Part shown: positions 23,489-24,735 of the stretch, piece after piece
Layout of the letters: every line of letters begins with the position of its first letter
How positions within the stretch are numbered: position 1 is the stretch's first letter
Assembly (NCBI GenBank): GCA_938009115.1
Contig: CALLHZ010000097.1
Coordinates: forward strand, 1 to 24,735
DNA: 24,735 nt
Reading direction: 5' to 3'
DNA from: an uncultured Clostridia bacterium
GTDB lineage: Bacteria > Bacillota > Clostridia > Peptostreptococcales > Anaerovoracaceae
Notes under the pieces: model-generated
What the model saw: only the letters and a program-made list of their open reading frames with translations
The model's database searches: none
Told to the model about the DNA's origin: nothing
Translations under genes and position numbers: made by a program

Positions 23489-24091
23489 CTAAGGCCGGGG
23501 CTCTTCGTCTGTGGCGGCTTCTTCCTCTTGCTTGGCCATGGCTGTTTCGCTTGTTTTCTGGCGCTCCGGCATCCGAATGCCTCCCATAGCCGTCATCAGC
23601 AGCAAGGCGATGCCTCCGCCGATGGCTCCCTGAAGAATATTCCAGGGGATCGACACGATGGGTGCTACGCTGTTTCCGGTCAGTATCCATTCAGCTGCGT
23701 AATAACCGCCTGCCAGGACGATCGTAGCCAGGATGATGCCCAGCACTCTCGAGAAAGGAACTTTTTTGCTCTCCGGTTTCACTTTGCCGGCAGACAGGAT
23801 CAGAAAGCTTCCGAAGATAAAGGCCATGGCAGCCTTGATCACCAGGGTGAAGGGGGCGAAGGAAGCGTAGCTGAGCAGGATGTCAGCCAGCGCAGATCCC
23901 AGGCCTGCGGCGATGGCGCCGTTTCTGCGTCCAAGAAGGAATGCGCCAAGAAACACTGCCGCATCGCCCAGGTTCACATAGCCCTGAGTCATCGGGATCG
24001 GGATCACCACGGACATCGTGATCACAGTCACCACCGCGATCCAAAGCCCGGTAAAAATCAAATCTTTTACATGAATATCATCTTTTCTCAT
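23489..24091 (-). CDS. ECF transporter S component, probably for a cobalamin precursor
   Basis: A 200-residue membrane protein with about six helices, typical of substrate-binding (S) components of energy-coupling-factor vitamin transporters. The segment VNLGDAAVFLGAFLLGRRNGAIAAGLGSALADIL is the hallmark of the large S-component family around PF12822/PF07155. A small-residue GxxxA pair in helix 1 (G15, A19) could be the contact with the T component. The last 35 residues are a charged tail rich in Glu. There are no EcfA or EcfT genes here, so it would use a shared module. Position just before cobTUS suggests a cobalamin precursor as substrate, such as a lower-ligand base or alpha-ribazole (CblT-like). 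ATG at 24089-24091, with AAAGGAGGGG upstream. Confidence 0.85.
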   Translation of the reverse strand: MRKDDIHVKDLIFTGLWIAVVTVITMSVVIPIPMTQGYVNLGDAAVFLGAFLLGRRNGAIAAGLGSALADILLSYASFAPFTLVIKAAMAFIFGSFLILSAGKVKPESKKVPFSRVLGIILATIVLAGGYYAAEWILTGNSVAPIVSIPWNILQGAIGGGIALLLMTAMGGIRMPERQKTSETAMAKQEEEAATDEEPRP

Positions 24092-24104
24092 GATTGCCCC
24101 TCCT

Positions 24105-24735
24105 TTATATCCGGGCCACGCCCGTCGCCCGGGCCGCCTCCGCCACTGCTGATGCTACTGCTGTTCCCACCCTGGGATCAAAAGCTTCAGGAATGATTCG
24201 CTCCGGGGAGAGCTCCTCCGGAGAGACCAGCGCCGCCAGAGCATAGGCCGCAGCCAGCTTCATTTCCCGGTTGATCCGGCTGGCCCGCACATCGAAAGCG
24301 CCTCGGAATACCCCGGGGAATGCCAGCACATTATTGATCTGATTCGGGTAGTCGCTTCTTCCCGTGGCAACCACCGCCGCGCCGCCTGCCCGGGCCAGAG
24401 CGGGGTCGATCTCCGGAACCGGATTGGCACAGGCAAACACCACCGCGCCGGGATTCATGCGCGCCACATCTTCCTTTGTGAGGATGCCGGGAGCCGAAAC
24501 GCCGATAAAAACATCCGCGCCCGCCAGCACATCGGACAGACTGCCCGAGCGCCCCTGGCGGTTGGTGCGTTCCGCCATGGCTTTCTTATAGGTATTCAAA
24601 TCGTCGCGGCCCTCGTACAAAGCGCCCTTGCTGTCGCAGATCACCAAATCCCCGAAACCCTCTGCCAGCAGAAGGTCTGCGATGGACAGGGCGGCAGCGC
24701 CGGCGCCGCTGATCACGACACGAACGTCTTCCTTC
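24105..24735 (-). CDS. Malic enzyme (oxaloacetate-decarboxylating malate dehydrogenase), C-terminal part
   Basis: The last 209 codons of a gene that starts beyond the right edge; the frame is open to base 24735. The sequence contains the NAD(P)-binding Rossmann motif VVISGAGAAALSIADLLL, then ICDSKGALYEGR, and the malic-enzyme signatures ADVFIGVSAPGILT, VFACANPVPEI and ATGRSDYPNQINNVLAFPG. The enzyme converts malate to pyruvate and CO2 with NAD(P) reduction. The compact bacterial form ending soon after FPGVFRGAFDV is indicated; there is no phosphotransacetylase-like extension, since the stop comes about 80 residues later. Cofactor preference cannot be judged. The stop is 13 bp before the ECF S-component gene, so they may share a transcript. 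Confidence 0.93.
   Translation of the reverse strand, partial: KEDVRVVISGAGAAALSIADLLLAEGFGDLVICDSKGALYEGRDDLNTYKKAMAERTNRQGRSGSLSDVLAGADVFIGVSAPGILTKEDVARMNPGAVVFACANPVPEIDPALARAGGAAVVATGRSDYPNQINNVLAFPGVFRGAFDVRASRINREMKLAAAYALAALVSPEELSPERIIPEAFDPRVGTAVASAVAEAARATGVARI

Noticed and set aside
22432..23589. Plus-strand open frame of about 385 codons opposite cobT
   Set aside because: Antisense shadow of cobT; low-complexity composition and no recognisable domain.
24092..24104. Cobalamin riboswitch ahead of the ECF/cob genes
   Set aside because: Only 13 bp separate the malic enzyme stop from the S-component start; any riboswitch would be outside the window.
1..24735. CRISPR arrays, insertion sequences, prophage or defence islands
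   Set aside because: No regularly spaced repeats, transposase or phage-like proteins, or composition shift were seen; the gene content is housekeeping throughout.

Overview
This 24.7 kb window looks like a chromosomal housekeeping segment of a Gram-positive anaerobe, most likely a member of the Clostridia (Firmicutes). The grounds are the V/A-type ATPase operon in Enterococcus/Clostridium gene order, a bacterial GlnRS, TagO- and MnaA-like envelope enzymes, ComEB, an ECF vitamin-transporter component, strong AAGGAGG-type ribosome binding sites, frequent TTG/GTG starts and sigma-A-like promoters with 17 bp spacers. Base composition is moderately GC-rich and even throughout. I see no phage, transposon, CRISPR or defence genes. 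No stretch longer than about 300 bases lacks a gene.

Layout. (1) 1-4571, minus strand: the first six genes of a V-type ATPase operon (subunits H/G, I, K, E, C and a partial F; same order as E. hirae ntpFIKECG), with a promoter at 4688-4716. The K subunit carries all the side-chain ligands known for sodium binding. (2) 4847-10542, minus: a compact run truA - comEB - tagO/wecA - wecB/mnaA - MATE exporter - PhzF-family protein, several genes joined by 4 bp ATGA overlaps. (3) 10591-12427, minus: glnS with its own promoter and terminator, divergent from an Lrp/AsnC-type regulator (12577-13038, plus). The shared 230 bp intergenic region is rich in palindromes. (4) 13109-15671, minus: a Na/phosphate symporter with PhoU domains, a tRNA-Arg(CCT), and cvpA. 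(5) 15824-17190, plus: tadA, translationally coupled to an unrecognised single-pass membrane protein with an Ig-like domain. (6) 17247-18377, minus: alr, divergent from an SDR gene (18550-19284, plus). (7) 19326-20918, minus: pyrG, preceded by a leader with a long attenuator-like hairpin. (8) 21090-24735, minus: the 3' part of a malic enzyme gene, an ECF S component, then cobT, cobU and cobS, the enzymes that assemble the lower loop of cobalamin.

Most of the content is ordinary metabolism: ion-coupled energetics, tRNA modification and charging, envelope precursors, D-alanine, CTP and vitamin B12 assembly. I found no convincing new multi-gene system. The best leads are regulatory or contextual: the pyrG leader hairpin, the palindromes between glnS and the Lrp-like gene, a terminator-like hairpin between the tRNA gene and the phosphate transporter, the ECF S component with cobTUS, the predicted Na+ specificity of the V-ATPase, and the tadA-coupled membrane protein.
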